A DNA stretch of 64,000 nucleotides from Aminobacter sp. J41 (GTDB lineage: Bacteria; Pseudomonadota; Alphaproteobacteria; Rhizobiales; Rhizobiaceae), in contig NZ_JAGL01000015.1 of NCBI RefSeq assembly GCF_000526635.1, positions 1 to 64,000 on the forward strand. Reading direction: 5' to 3'. The notes below the pieces were generated by a model. That model had not been told where the DNA came from. It saw only the letters and a program-made list of their open reading frames with translations, and did not search any database. This document shows, piece by piece, positions 26,195 to 35,302 of the stretch. The stretch's first letter is position 1. The number at the start of each line of letters is the position of its first letter. The translations under genes and the position numbers were made by a program.

Positions 26195-26830
26195 TCAGGC
26201 GGCTAGCACCAGCTGCGCCGTTTTTGCCACTTCCTGTACGCGCGAATGGGCGGCGCTGATTGCCTTCTCGGCGGCTTCGGGGCCGAAGGCGAGGCCTTCG
26301 ACATAGATCACCTCGACGTCGGTCATGCCCATGAAGCCGAGTACGGACTTCAGGTAGGGGACCGCGTGGTCCATGCTTTTCGCCGCTCCCTCGGAATAGA
26401 CGCCGCCGGCGGCCAGCACGAGATAGACCTTCTTTCCCGTGGCAAGACCGACCGGGCCGCTTTCCGTGTAGCGGAAGGTCAAGCCCGCCCGGGCCACATT
26501 GTCGATCCAGCTTTTCAGCGTCGAGTAGATGTTGAAGTTGATGAGGCCCGTCGCGATTACCACGGCGTCGGCGGCAAGCAGTTCGTCGACGAGCTGGTCG
26601 GAATAGGCGACGGCTGCGGCTTCCTCCGCATTGCGCGCCTCGGCCGGTTTGCGGATGGCGGTGGTGGTGACCTCGTCGAGGTGGGGGACTGGGTGGGTGC
26701 CGATGTCACGATGGACGATCGCGGCGCTTGGCAAGCGATCGGCGAGCTGGTTGGCAAGATCGATCGCAAACTTGCTGGAGAGGGATTCATTGCCGCGCGG
26801 GCTGGAGGTAACGAGCAGAATGGAGGACAT
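26195..26830 (-). CDS. azoR: FMN-dependent NADH:quinone oxidoreductase / azoreductase
   Basis: 211 residues of the AzoR/AcpD flavodoxin-fold family. The FMN phosphate loop SSPRGNES is at residues 9-16, the flavin contact region INFNIYSTLKSWIDNVARAG is near 98-117, and YLVLAAGGVYSEG follows. Members reduce quinones and azo or nitro compounds with NADH, and often protect against electrophiles. AGGAAAGGAAG precedes the ATG at 26830. It is divergent from a LysR gene (26952), a very common pairing in which LysR induces the enzyme in response to quinone or azo stress. Confidence 0.92.
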   Translation of the reverse strand: MSSILLVTSSPRGNESLSSKFAIDLANQLADRLPSAAIVHRDIGTHPVPHLDEVTTTAIRKPAEARNAEEAAAVAYSDQLVDELLAADAVVIATGLINFNIYSTLKSWIDNVARAGLTFRYTESGPVGLATGKKVYLVLAAGGVYSEGAAKSMDHAVPYLKSVLGFMGMTDVEVIYVEGLAFGPEAAEKAISAAHSRVQEVAKTAQLVLAA

Positions 26831-26934
26831 GGTCTCTTCCTTTCCTCAGAATCGGAGACGGGCGGTGCCCAGGTGTCGCCAAAAGCTAGGTCTGGAAGGT
26901 CATCCAGAAAACCGATAAAAGATCGAACAAAACT

Positions 26935-26953
26935 ATCTATCAATTGGATGGAT
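26935..26953. promoter_or_regulatory. Candidate LysR operator between azoR and lysR
   Basis: ATCTATC-AATTG-GATGGAT is an imperfect dyad (6 of 7 arm pairs) lying on the edge of the lysR start codon and ~105 bases upstream of azoR. The position suggests autoregulation of the LysR gene, or that its true start is the ATG at 26958. Confidence 0.35.
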
Positions 26954-27881
26954 GATCATGGAAGCGCAGCCCACCTTCGACCAGCTGCAGGTGTTCCTGA
27001 CCGTTGTCGAGACGGGCAGTTTTTCGGCCGCGGCCCGCGCGCTGAACCGGGCTCAGTCGGTCGTCAGCTACACGATTGCCAACCTCGAAGCGCAACTCGA
27101 GGTGCAGCTGTTCAAGCGGGCTGGCTCGCGCCATCCCCGCCTGACCGAGGCTGGAAAGGCGATGCTGACGGATGCCCGCCGCATCGCTGCTGGGCTCGAA
27201 AGCCTGCGCGCCCGTGCAAGAAGCCTTAAGGAGGGTGTCGAAGCAGAACTGTCGCTCGCCATCAGTGTCATGGTGCCGTCCGAAGCGGTCGTTGCCTCGC
27301 TGCGCGCCTTCCGCGAAAAGTTTCCGGCCGTTCCGCTCAACCTCACCGTTGGTGAGCTTGGGATGGTTCACGACCTGATCCTGAGCGGCAAGGCGGATGT
27401 GGGCTTTTCCGGCGCGCTGCTGGTCCACGACGATCGCATCACGCCGGAGAGGATCGGCCATTCCTACATGGTGCCGGTCGCTGCGCCCGATCATCCGCTA
27501 GCACGGCTCAACCGGCGGCTTACCCGAGCCGACGTGCGCGAGGAGGTGCAGATCGTGGTGATGGATTCTTCCGGCATAACGCGGGGACGCGACTTCAACG
27601 TTCACTCCTACAAGACCTGGCGCGTGAGCGACATTGTCACCAAGCACCGCCTGATCAGCGGCGGTCTCGGCTGGGGCGGCCTGCCGGACGCGGTCGTTCG
27701 CAAGGACATCGAGAAGGGCAGGCTGGTGGAATTGATGGTCGATGCCTATGAGGTGACCGAGTACCCGATCTATGTCCTGCGCAGGACGGCCAATCCGCCG
27801 GGGCCCGCCGCCAGCTGGCTGATTGCTTCCTTCCGCGAGCATCTGGCCGAGAGTTCCGGAGCTTCCCGCGGGCAGAGCTGA
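26952..27881 (+). CDS. LysR-family transcriptional regulator, divergent from azoR
   Basis: 309 residues from ATG 26952; ATG 26958 is an alternative two codons later. The HTH is at residues ~8-65 (FDQLQVFLTVVETGSFSAAARALNRAQSVVSYTIANLEAQLEVQLFKRAG). The rest is the effector-binding domain. Likely regulates azoR and itself. The C-terminal tail ends 87 bases before the next gene. Confidence 0.9.
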   Translation: MIMEAQPTFDQLQVFLTVVETGSFSAAARALNRAQSVVSYTIANLEAQLEVQLFKRAGSRHPRLTEAGKAMLTDARRIAAGLESLRARARSLKEGVEAELSLAISVMVPSEAVVASLRAFREKFPAVPLNLTVGELGMVHDLILSGKADVGFSGALLVHDDRITPERIGHSYMVPVAAPDHPLARLNRRLTRADVREEVQIVVMDSSGITRGRDFNVHSYKTWRVSDIVTKHRLISGGLGWGGLPDAVVRKDIEKGRLVELMVDAYEVTEYPIYVLRRTANPPGPAASWLIASFREHLAESSGASRGQS

Positions 27882-27968
27882 CGCACCTCAACACGCCACG
27901 ATTGCTGACAAGAGGCCGTCGACGTCGTATGGTTTTGGCGGGCGGTTGGCGCATGCTCGAGGTGGCAA

Positions 27969-30704
27969 ATGCTTGTCGAACGGGAAGAGCCGCTGTCCGC
28001 CCTGTTCCTCGCCCTCGATGAGGCGCGCAAAGGTCAGGGTCGTGTCGCCCTCGTGATGGGCGAGGCCGGTATTGGCAAGTCGTCCGTTCTTCGCGAATTC
28101 GTCTCAAGCGCGCAAAAGGACAGCAGCGTCCATTGCGGCGCCTGCGAGGCCTTCTTCACCGCCCGTGCGCTCGGACCCCTGCACGACGTGGCACATGGCC
28201 TGGGTCCGCATGTGGCGGAGCTTCTTCGTCGGTCGGCCCCACCCGAGCAGCTTTTTCCCGCCGTTCTCGACTCATTGCAGGACAATCCGCGCACCAGCGT
28301 GCTCGTGTTTGAGGACATGCACTGGGCAGACAAGGCCTCGCTCGACCTCGTCCGTTACCTCGGCCGCCGCGCCGGGTTGCTGCGACTGCTGATGATCCTG
28401 AGTTTTCGGTCCGAGGAGGTCGGACCCGATCATCCGCTGGCGCAGGTAATCGGCGATCTGCCGTCGCAGACGGTCGCGCGCGTGCGGTTGCAGCCGCTGT
28501 CGCCGCAGGGTGTGGCGACGCTGGCGCGGGTGGCCGGACGCGTCGAGCCGGATCTTCATCGCCTGACCGCCGGCAATCCGTTCTTCGTGACGGAGATCCT
28601 CGCGAGCGACGAGCCGCTCATCAAAGGCATTCCGCCGTCGATCCGCGATGCGGTGTGGTCCCGCCTGTCGCGGCTCGACAAGGAAGACCGCGAGGCGCTG
28701 GAGGCGCTCAGCGTCGAGCCCGCCGGCATCGAGCCCTGGCTTGCCGAAGCTTTGCTGGGCCCCGACGCCGAGGTCCTCGTCGACAACTGTGTCGAACGGG
28801 GCCTGCTGGTGCGTGACATCAATGGCAACCTCCAGTTCCGGCATGAACTGGCGCGCCAGTCGACGCTGGAGAGAGTATCGGCGGCGCGGCGGCGCAAGCT
28901 CCACCGGCAGGTCCTCTCTGCGCTCGATGAGGCTGCTGCGGAATCTGGTGAGGCTTCGCTATCGCGGCGGGTACATCACGCGGCAGTGGCAGGCGAGGCA
29001 AGGCGCGTGCTGGAACTCGCGCCGCAGGCGGCCGCGCACGCCGCCAGCCTTGGCGCGCATCAGCAGGCCGCCTCCCATCTCGAAACGGCGCTGGAATATG
29101 TCGGCAAAGCGCCGCAGGAACTCGCTGCCCAGCTTTGCGAGGACTGGGCCTATGAAGCGGGGATAGCTCTCCAGATCGATGACCTCGTCATCGAGTGGCG
29201 TCACCGCGCCGTCGAGCTGTGGCGCCAGCTCGGGCGGCTCGACAAGGTTGGCGAGAACCTGCGCTGGCTCGCCCGGCTGCACTGGTATCGGGGCGATTCA
29301 CAGGAAGCCGGGCGATATGCCGACGAGGCGATCCGCGTGCTCGAAAGCCTTCCCCCTGGGCCCGAACTTGCGACCGCCTATGCGCTTCGCTCGCAACTGC
29401 ACATGCTGAACGATCGCTTCGCGGAGGCTGTCGGCTGGGGCAACAGGGCGATCGAGCTGGCCGAAGCTTTTAACGCTACCGAAACGCTTGCCCATGCGCT
29501 CAACACCGTGGCGACGGCGCTGCTGCATTCGGATCAGCCGGGCGGGTGCGAGATGATGGAGCGCAGCCTCGCGCTTGCCCTGCAGCACGGCCATCATGAG
29601 CAGGCCGCTCGCGCCTATACGAACTACGGGGAGTATGCCGTTCTTTTCAAGGACTTCCCCCTTGCCGAGCGGCTGCTCGCCGAGGGCATTGCCTACGACA
29701 CCAAGCACGACCTCGACGCGTGGACGCACTACCTCGTCGGGCGGCTGGCGCAACTGCGGCTGGAACAGGGGCGGCTCCGCGATGCAGAGACGATTGCGGC
29801 GGGCGTGATGAAGCTTGAGCGGCTGACCCTCATCATGCAGCTGCCGGCGCTGCTGGTGCTTGGCCGTGCCCGCACGCGCCTCGGCGAGTCGGATGCTCCG
29901 CTCCTTCTGCAGCAGGCACTCAGGAACGCGCTCTCGACCGGCGAGCCGCAATATATCGCGCCGGCGCGGCTTGCGCTCGTCGAAGCTGCCTGGCTGTCAG
30001 GCGATCTGGTCGCGGCGCATGAGCAACTGGCGCAGCTTGCCGCAATGGATCTCGATGCCTTCGACCGGTGGGAGTTCGGCGAACTGGTGGTCTGGTGGCA
30101 GCGCTGTCACTGCGAGCCGCCGCAGTTCCCCGTCGATCGGGCAGCCCAGCCGCGGCTCATGGAACTGAAGGGCAATCCCGAAGGTGCTGCTGACAAGTGG
30201 CTCGGGCTGGGACTTCCTTACGAGGCGGCACTCTCCCTTATGCGGGTCGAAGGCGACGATGCGGAAGTAGCGCTCAGCCGCGCTGCCACCATTTTGCAGG
30301 AGCTTGGGGCGACGCCCGCGCTTCGCCTTGCCCGCCGCAAGGCAGAGCTTCTTGGCGTCGCCGACCGGCTGCCGAAGGTGCGGCGGGGGCCATACGCGTC
30401 TGCTCGCGCGCACCCGTTCGGCCTTACTCGTCGCGAACTGGAGGTGCTGCGGCTGATCGCCGAGGGTGCGGGCAATCGCGAGATTGCCGCTCGGCTGGTG
30501 CGCTCGCCACGCACAATCGAGCATCATGTTTCGGCAGTGCTCGCAAAGCTCAGGGCCGCCAACCGCATGGAAGTGATGCTGCGCCTTCGCAACGAACCCT
30601 GGCTGCTGCAGGAGGCCGAGCCGGGCAGGTCCGCGAAATCTGGGTACAGGTCTTCCCGAAAAATGGGGGCTGGCACCGAAGCGCCGCGGCCCAACCCCGC
30701 CTAG
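27969..30704 (+). CDS. Large AAA-ATPase/TPR LuxR-type regulator
   Basis: 911 residues. Walker A GEAGIGKS at 31-38 and Walker B VLVFED at 111-116 mark an N-terminal AAA/STAND ATPase module. The long middle (~350-800) is helical and TPR-like (repeated A/L-rich pairs such as LAHALNTVATALLHS). The C-terminal ~65 residues hold a LuxR HTH (LTRRELEVLRLIAEGAGNREIAARLVRSPRTIEHHVSAVLAKL). This is the MalT-like layout of ATP-switched activators that sense a small molecule or partner protein. Target genes are unknown; the nearest downstream gene is an EamA transporter with a damaged start. GAGGTGG precedes the ATG. Confidence 0.88.
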   Translation: MLVEREEPLSALFLALDEARKGQGRVALVMGEAGIGKSSVLREFVSSAQKDSSVHCGACEAFFTARALGPLHDVAHGLGPHVAELLRRSAPPEQLFPAVLDSLQDNPRTSVLVFEDMHWADKASLDLVRYLGRRAGLLRLLMILSFRSEEVGPDHPLAQVIGDLPSQTVARVRLQPLSPQGVATLARVAGRVEPDLHRLTAGNPFFVTEILASDEPLIKGIPPSIRDAVWSRLSRLDKEDREALEALSVEPAGIEPWLAEALLGPDAEVLVDNCVERGLLVRDINGNLQFRHELARQSTLERVSAARRRKLHRQVLSALDEAAAESGEASLSRRVHHAAVAGEARRVLELAPQAAAHAASLGAHQQAASHLETALEYVGKAPQELAAQLCEDWAYEAGIALQIDDLVIEWRHRAVELWRQLGRLDKVGENLRWLARLHWYRGDSQEAGRYADEAIRVLESLPPGPELATAYALRSQLHMLNDRFAEAVGWGNRAIELAEAFNATETLAHALNTVATALLHSDQPGGCEMMERSLALALQHGHHEQAARAYTNYGEYAVLFKDFPLAERLLAEGIAYDTKHDLDAWTHYLVGRLAQLRLEQGRLRDAETIAAGVMKLERLTLIMQLPALLVLGRARTRLGESDAPLLLQQALRNALSTGEPQYIAPARLALVEAAWLSGDLVAAHEQLAQLAAMDLDAFDRWEFGELVVWWQRCHCEPPQFPVDRAAQPRLMELKGNPEGAADKWLGLGLPYEAALSLMRVEGDDAEVALSRAATILQELGATPALRLARRKAELLGVADRLPKVRRGPYASARAHPFGLTRRELEVLRLIAEGAGNREIAARLVRSPRTIEHHVSAVLAKLRAANRMEVMLRLRNEPWLLQEAEPGRSAKSGYRSSRKMGAGTEAPRPNPA

Positions 30705-30754
30705 TCTTCCACTCTGGACAGGCCATCCGCCCAATCAACGGCGGAGGGGAGGAC

Positions 30755-31675
30755 TTGCGGGGCCGCGACATGCGATCAGTAGCTGGTCAGGGTTCTGGTA
30801 GGCGTATCGACTAGGTGCTGGTCGCATGTGTGGTTATCATCTGGGGGCTGAGCTGGCCGGTGATGAAATCTTCGGTCGCGATCGTCCCCCCGATCTGGTT
30901 CACGGTCATCCGCTACCTCATCGGTGCGTTGGTCCTGTTTGCGATCCTGATCCCCTTCGGCCGCCTGCGGCTGCCCAGCCGTCGCGACCTGCCGGTCGTG
31001 CTCAGCGTCGGCCTGTTGCAGATGCTTATGTTCACGGCGCTCGCAGCCTCGGCGCTGCGCATCATGCCGACGGGCCGCGCGGTCGTGCTGGCCTACACCA
31101 TGCCGCTCTGGGTACTGCCGATCGTTGCGATGTATCCTGGCGGGCGCATCGGCCGCCGGCAACTGTTCGCGGCCGCCCTCGGCCTCTCGGGCATTCTCCT
31201 TCTCATTGATGTGGGCGGCTTTCGCGCTTTCGGGCTCGACGGCCTTATTGCCGGCGCGCTGCTGCTGATTGCGGCGCTGTCATGGGCCGTCTGCATGGTC
31301 CACATACATCATCATCGCTGGATCGGCGCCGCACTCGACCTCGCGCCGTGGCAAATGGCGCTTGCGACCATCTGCCTGATCCCGCTCGCCTACGCGATGG
31401 AAGGCCCACCCGAAGTCTCATGGCTGCTCGAGCGGTGGGATCACCTCCTCTTCATCGGCATCCTCGCCACCGCCTTCTGCTCATGGGCGGTGGTCGAAGT
31501 CGGTACCCGCACCCGCGCCGACGTCGTCTCGATCGTCCTGCTCGGCGTGCCTGCCGTTGGCCTCATAGCTTCGCTCGCGGTTGGGCAGGAAACGCCCACG
31601 CCCAGCCTTCTCATCGGCTCGAGCGCAATCCTGGTTGCGATCGCGATGGCAGCGCTGGAGACGGCGGAGGGTTAG
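30755..31675 (+). pseudogene. EamA/DMT-family transporter with an in-frame amber codon at the N-terminus
   Basis: The body (30815-31675) encodes 286 residues with ten hydrophobic segments of the drug/metabolite transporter family (two EamA repeats; VVIIWGLSWPVMKSS at the start, ALSWAVCMVHIHHH midway). The frame opens at GTG 30815 directly after TAG 30812, with no ribosome-binding site, and the first membrane segment begins at residue 2. In the same frame upstream lie TTG 30755 with an excellent GGAGGGGAGG, then 19 hydrophilic residues, then the TAG. That is what an intact N-terminus would look like. Either a nonsense mutation or error has split the gene, or translation restarts at the GTG. 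Confidence 0.7.
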
Positions 31676-32379
31676 AGGTTGCCGCCCACCACTTTTCGCA
31701 AGGAGGCTTCGATCTGCCCGCCGCAGTAGGCGTCGCCATAGCCTGCACGTGCTCTCGCGGCCAGTTCGCGTAGTGGCGGAAGATCGGAGATGCGGCGAGC
31801 CAGGGCGCTGATGTCGGGGGCCGCTTCATCCAGCATCGCCGCGATCTTCGGGAAACGCTCGCCCATGGTTGACCAGAGTGTGGCCGTGACAATATCGGCG
31901 ATACCCGGCTCCTTGCCGCCAAGGAGGAATCCCGAACCAGACGCAAGCCCGTGGCGGTGGCCGGTTGCCTCCCAGAAGGTCATCCATCGCTGCAGCCGCG
32001 GCACGAACTCCGCCCATTTCTTCTCCGTCCACATCTGCTGCCCGCCCTGAAGCGTGATCTCGTCGATCACGTCGTTGGCGTCGTTGACGATCTTCATCGT
32101 CAACGCCCTCAAGGCCGGATCGTGCGGCAACAGGCGGAGCGTATCGCCAAGATAAAGGATGATGGCCGGCATCTGGGCGATTGCGATGTTGCTTGCGTGG
32201 TCAACGAGCATCGGCGGCCCCATGAACGGGATCGGCATCTCCTCGACCGTGAGGTTCATCAGCCGACCGATTTCACCGTCGCCGGCTTCGCGCCAGCTTT
32301 TTCCGGCAAAGGCCAGCACGGCGCGGACGAACTGTCCGCGGAATGGCACCGACCAGTAGTAGAGCGTATAGTCTTCCAT
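31672..32379 (-). CDS. Glutathione S-transferase family protein
   Basis: 235 residues. The N-terminal thioredoxin-like domain (~1-85) starts YTLYYWSVPFRGQFVRAVLAFAGKSW and includes the MPAIILYLGD segment corresponding to the glutathione-contacting region; the C-terminal ~140 residues are all-helical (PGIADIVTATLWSTM). Cytosolic GSTs conjugate or reduce electrophiles; the substrate is unknown. AAGGAGG precedes the ATG at 32379. Its stop overlaps the end of the convergent transporter by four bases. Confidence 0.83.
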   Translation of the reverse strand: MEDYTLYYWSVPFRGQFVRAVLAFAGKSWREAGDGEIGRLMNLTVEEMPIPFMGPPMLVDHASNIAIAQMPAIILYLGDTLRLLPHDPALRALTMKIVNDANDVIDEITLQGGQQMWTEKKWAEFVPRLQRWMTFWEATGHRHGLASGSGFLLGGKEPGIADIVTATLWSTMGERFPKIAAMLDEAAPDISALARRISDLPPLRELAARARAGYGDAYCGGQIEASLRKVVGGNL

Positions 32380-32535
32380 GAACCGCCTCCTTCGGTCGTA
32401 CGACTGCCGACAACGCGCGAGCGGCCAGTCCGTTCAGCAGGCGAACGGGAACCTGCCGCTTGCTCGCTGGTTCTAGGCGGCACCCGCGACCGTCATGAAG
32501 GCGCGGGGTTTCACCGGCAGATCGGCACACGAGCC

Positions 32536-32622
32536 ATGCTTGACTACGAGCACGCCCGGCACCAGATGGTCGACACGCAGATTGCGCGGCGCGGCATCCG
32601 TGACGAGCGCGTGCTGGAGGCA
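32536..32622 (+). pseudogene. N-terminal remnant of protein-L-isoaspartate O-methyltransferase
   Basis: 29 residues beginning MLDYEHARHQMVDTQIARRG and continuing IRDERVLEA strongly resemble the start of PCMT-family enzymes, which repair damaged aspartates. The similarity then stops abruptly and the frame runs into arginase-like sequence. Only the first helices are present, with no SAM-binding motif. Too short for function. This is the first piece of a three-part mosaic. Confidence 0.5.
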
Positions 32623-32999
32623 AGCCTCGCAACGGAGGGTGTGGAGCGCTTGCCCGACAAACTGCTCGATCTGGGTCTTGCGGAACGCATCGATGCGCGA
32701 GGCGCCGGGCCCCTGGCGGTGCCTCCCCAAAACCCACGCCCGATCCCAAGACCGCATCCTGAACGCCGGGGCAATTGCCGCATGGACGCCTAGGCCCAGG
32801 CTCGCCGACGCGGTGGAAACGCTGCTTGATGCTGGCGAAATTCCGGTCGTCCTGGGCGGCGATTGCACGAGCCTGCTGGGCTCGATGCTCGCGCTTCGAC
32901 GGCGAGGCCGCTACGGCCTCTTCTTCATTGACGGCCATGCCGACTTCTTTCAGCCCGAGGCGGAACCCAATGGTGAAGGCGCCTCGATGGAGCTTGCTT
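32623..32999 (+). pseudogene. Frameshifted, truncated arginase-family remnant
   Basis: GVERLPDKLLDLGLAERIDARGAGPLAVPP is read in the frame of 32536. After a shift near 32745 the sequence continues in the other frame as DRILNAGAIAAWT, then LADAVETLLDAGEIPVVLGGDCTSLLGSMLALRRRGRYGL-like text and FFIDGHADFFQPEAEP. The metal-binding GGDC and DGHADF motifs of arginase/agmatinase are present, but everything after about residue 120 (including the second aspartate pair) is missing. Non-functional. Confidence 0.72.
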
Positions 33000-33259
33000 T
33001 CAGCGCGCATGCGCGCATTGCTGACCTCAAGGCCAATAGCCACAGCGGTCTGGTGATCTTTGGAAGCAGTACGCTTTACAACGACCTGCTTGCGCACGGC
33101 CTTGTCGATGAGCTTCACCCGCTTTTGGGCAACGTCATACCCGGTGCTGGCGTGCGGACATCCGAGCCCGGCCTGAGCGGACCGGTTAAGTTGTTCTCTC
33201 TTCGCCAACTCCCCGGCTCAGACATAATAGCATTGCACTACGACTGTCGGAAACACTGA
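33000..33259 (+). pseudogene. C-terminal remnant of a dihydrofolate-reductase-like protein
   Basis: About 85 residues read ARIADLKANSHSGLVIFGSS, then TLYNDLLAHGLVDELHPLLGNVIPGAGV and end IIALHYDCRKH. This matches the last third of the RibD/DHFR-like 'dihydrofolate reductase family' proteins found in many soil bacteria. It is joined in frame to the arginase remnant (stop at 33257-33259), with its own N-terminal two thirds missing. It is the third piece of the mosaic. Confidence 0.7.
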
Positions 33260-33873
33260 CCCGTCGAGGGATCGCCCTGCATGCCGCTGCCCGGCGCTTA
33301 TCAACCCCGTGCGCACCCGGAGGGCTTGAGCTAACCCCCGGCGAAGGGGCGTTCGTCGAGGTCCCTGGCCCCGTGGTCATCGACCAGATTTGTGCGGATT
33401 TTCGCGCGCTGGCACAATGGATTGCCGGGAAACTCCGCACCGATCCTGATTAATGGTGTCCGTCGCGCTGTTGACCCTGAGGCGTTGTCATGGCGGCCTA
33501 TTCGGGCGATGACGATTGCGAAGTCCAACCAGTTCGTTGATCTACTGAAGGTGTGCGCCAGACAGCTCGAATGGCTGTTGCGAGAAAATCAGTAGTTCAT
33601 CCTGGCGAGAGTGGTGGCGTCCGGCCCTGTCCTTTTGTCGTGGACTGGCAAAGGAGCCGACCCTTTGGGCAATGCAGTGCACGGCTTAGTCACCGTGCCT
33701 GATTGCCCTGAACTGGCCGGGCAGGTTGGCCCTTCTGCCAGCCGTCGCGAATCACCGGACATGCCCGCCGGAAACGGCGAGCTTTCTGTTTTTTGGGGAA
33801 ACGCCGCACCACCCTTAATTCAGATCGCACCAAGAGGGCATCCAGCGAGGCCGGATGCCCTCGCCGATTACCT
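33260..33873. other. 614-base gap without a recognisable gene
   Basis: Several short frames exist on both strands, but none has a convincing ribosome-binding site or family resemblance. The stretch follows the three-gene mosaic and is probably decayed DNA. Its last 40 bases contain the hairpin listed at 33834-33862. Confidence 0.5.
33834..33862 (-). terminator. Hairpin after the aldehyde dehydrogenase gene
   Basis: GAGGGCATCC and GGATGCCCTC form a perfect 10-bp stem with a 9-base loop, 12 bases past the stop of the minus-strand aldehyde dehydrogenase gene. The T-run is weak (CTTGG). It is the likely 3' end of the operon that begins at 39493. Confidence 0.65.
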
Positions 33874-35280
33874 TCAGCAGTAAACAGTCTGCAGCTGAGT
33901 ATATTCCTTCAGGCCCTCAGGACCGAATTCGACGCCGATGCCAGATTGTTTGGCTCCGCCGAAAGGTGCATTGGGCTGGATCGCGCCGTGCTTGTTGACC
34001 CAGACCGAGCCGCATTCCAGCCGCAGCGCAATCTCCTTTGCCTTGCTGGCGTCGGAGCTCCAGACTGAACCTCCCAGTCCATGTGGATTGTTGTTGGCAA
34101 GCTCGATCGCCTTTTCAACATCGCTGTAGCGGATGATTGGCAACACCGGGCCGAACTGCTCTTCATCGACCAGCGGATGGCCATCCGCGATGTCGGCGAT
34201 CAGCGTGATCGGGTAGAAATAGCCGGGACCATTGGGCCTTGCGCCACCGGTGAGGATACGCGCACCTGACTGACGGGCGGCCTCGACATAACCGACCACC
34301 TTGTTGAACTGCATCTCGTTCTGGATCGGGCCGAGGACGTTGCCTTCGTCGAGGCCATTTCCCATCGGCATCCTGGTGGCAAGCTCGACCAGTTCGCCGC
34401 AGACCTTGTCGTAAAGGCTGTCATGGACATAGAGCCGCTTCATCGCCCCACAGGTCTGGCCGCCATTGATGAAGGCGCCCCAGAACAGCCCTTCCGCGAT
34501 CGCCTTCGGGTCCGCGTCCGGGAGCACGATCCCAGCATCGTTGCCGCCGAGTTCGAGCGTTAGCCGCTTCAGTGTCTCTGCGGCAGATGCCATGACCTTG
34601 CGGCCGGTGGCGATCGAACCGGTGAACACCATCTTCGCGATACCCGTGTGCGCGGACATCGCCGCGCCGAGTGTGTCCGGGCCGGTCACGACGTTGACGA
34701 CACCTGCAGGCAACACCTCGTTCATCAACTCGACCAGCCGGATCGTCGACAGCGGTGTGTAGGGTGAGGGCTTGATGACAATCGTGTTGCCAGTGCGCAC
34801 GGCCGGCACGATGTGCCAGACGGCGATCAGCATCGGCCAGTTCCACGGGGTAATCGAGCCGACGACGCCGAGCGGCTTGCGGTGGACTTCGACGCGGCCC
34901 TGCTCGTTGTCCTGGATGACCTCGACCGGCAGGCCGAACTCAGCCGTCGCATGGGCCCAGCCGGCCGAACCGCCTGCCTCGAAGCGGGAGCCCAGGCCAG
35001 TGAGCGGCTTGCCCTGCTCAAGCGTGATGAGGCGGGCAAGCTCCTCCGCATGCTCCTCGATTTTCGCGCCAATGGCGTGGCAGGCTGCCTTCCGTTCCTC
35101 ATCTGAAGTGCGGCTCCAGTTCTTGAAGGCTTCCGCCGCGGCGGCCACTGCGCGGTCGAGATCCGCGGGTGTGGCCACCGGCATCATGCCCACGACCTCG
35201 CCGGTTGCCGGATTGCGCACCGGCTGGTGCGAGGTCGTTTCCTCGCTCTTGCCGTTGATCAGAATGCGATACTTCTCCAC
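33874..35280 (-). CDS. NAD(P)-dependent aldehyde dehydrogenase
   Basis: 468 residues from a GTG at 35280 with GGAGGAAG upstream. Catalytic residues are in place: Asn147 (PWNWP), Lys170 (VIKPSP), Glu243 (LELGG) and Cys277 (GGQTCGAM). It oxidises an aldehyde to an acid, in the style of succinate-semialdehyde or betaine-aldehyde dehydrogenases; the substrate is unknown. It is the last gene of the cassette with a TRAP transporter and a 3-hydroxyisobutyrate-dehydrogenase-like enzyme, 22 bases after the DctM stop, so it probably processes an aldehyde formed from the imported compound. Confidence 0.92.
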   Translation of the reverse strand: MEKYRILINGKSEETTSHQPVRNPATGEVVGMMPVATPADLDRAVAAAAEAFKNWSRTSDEERKAACHAIGAKIEEHAEELARLITLEQGKPLTGLGSRFEAGGSAGWAHATAEFGLPVEVIQDNEQGRVEVHRKPLGVVGSITPWNWPMLIAVWHIVPAVRTGNTIVIKPSPYTPLSTIRLVELMNEVLPAGVVNVVTGPDTLGAAMSAHTGIAKMVFTGSIATGRKVMASAAETLKRLTLELGGNDAGIVLPDADPKAIAEGLFWGAFINGGQTCGAMKRLYVHDSLYDKVCGELVELATRMPMGNGLDEGNVLGPIQNEMQFNKVVGYVEAARQSGARILTGGARPNGPGYFYPITLIADIADGHPLVDEEQFGPVLPIIRYSDVEKAIELANNNPHGLGGSVWSSDASKAKEIALRLECGSVWVNKHGAIQPNAPFGGAKQSGIGVEFGPEGLKEYTQLQTVYC

Positions 35281-35302
35281 GACTTCCTCCCCTTAAAGCT
35301 AT

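Noticed and set aside
30197-30814. 205-residue frame overlapping the end of the AAA/LuxR gene
   Set aside because: Out-of-frame reading of the regulator gene for most of its length; only its last 20 codons (after 30755) are of interest as the probable lost N-terminus of the EamA gene.
31951-32793. 280-residue frame opposite the GST gene
   Set aside because: Its first two thirds are antisense to GST; only the stretch from 32536 is real remnant sequence.
33392-33595. 67-residue plus-strand frame in the geneless stretch
   Set aside because: No ribosome-binding site, no recognisable family, and located in DNA that looks decayed.
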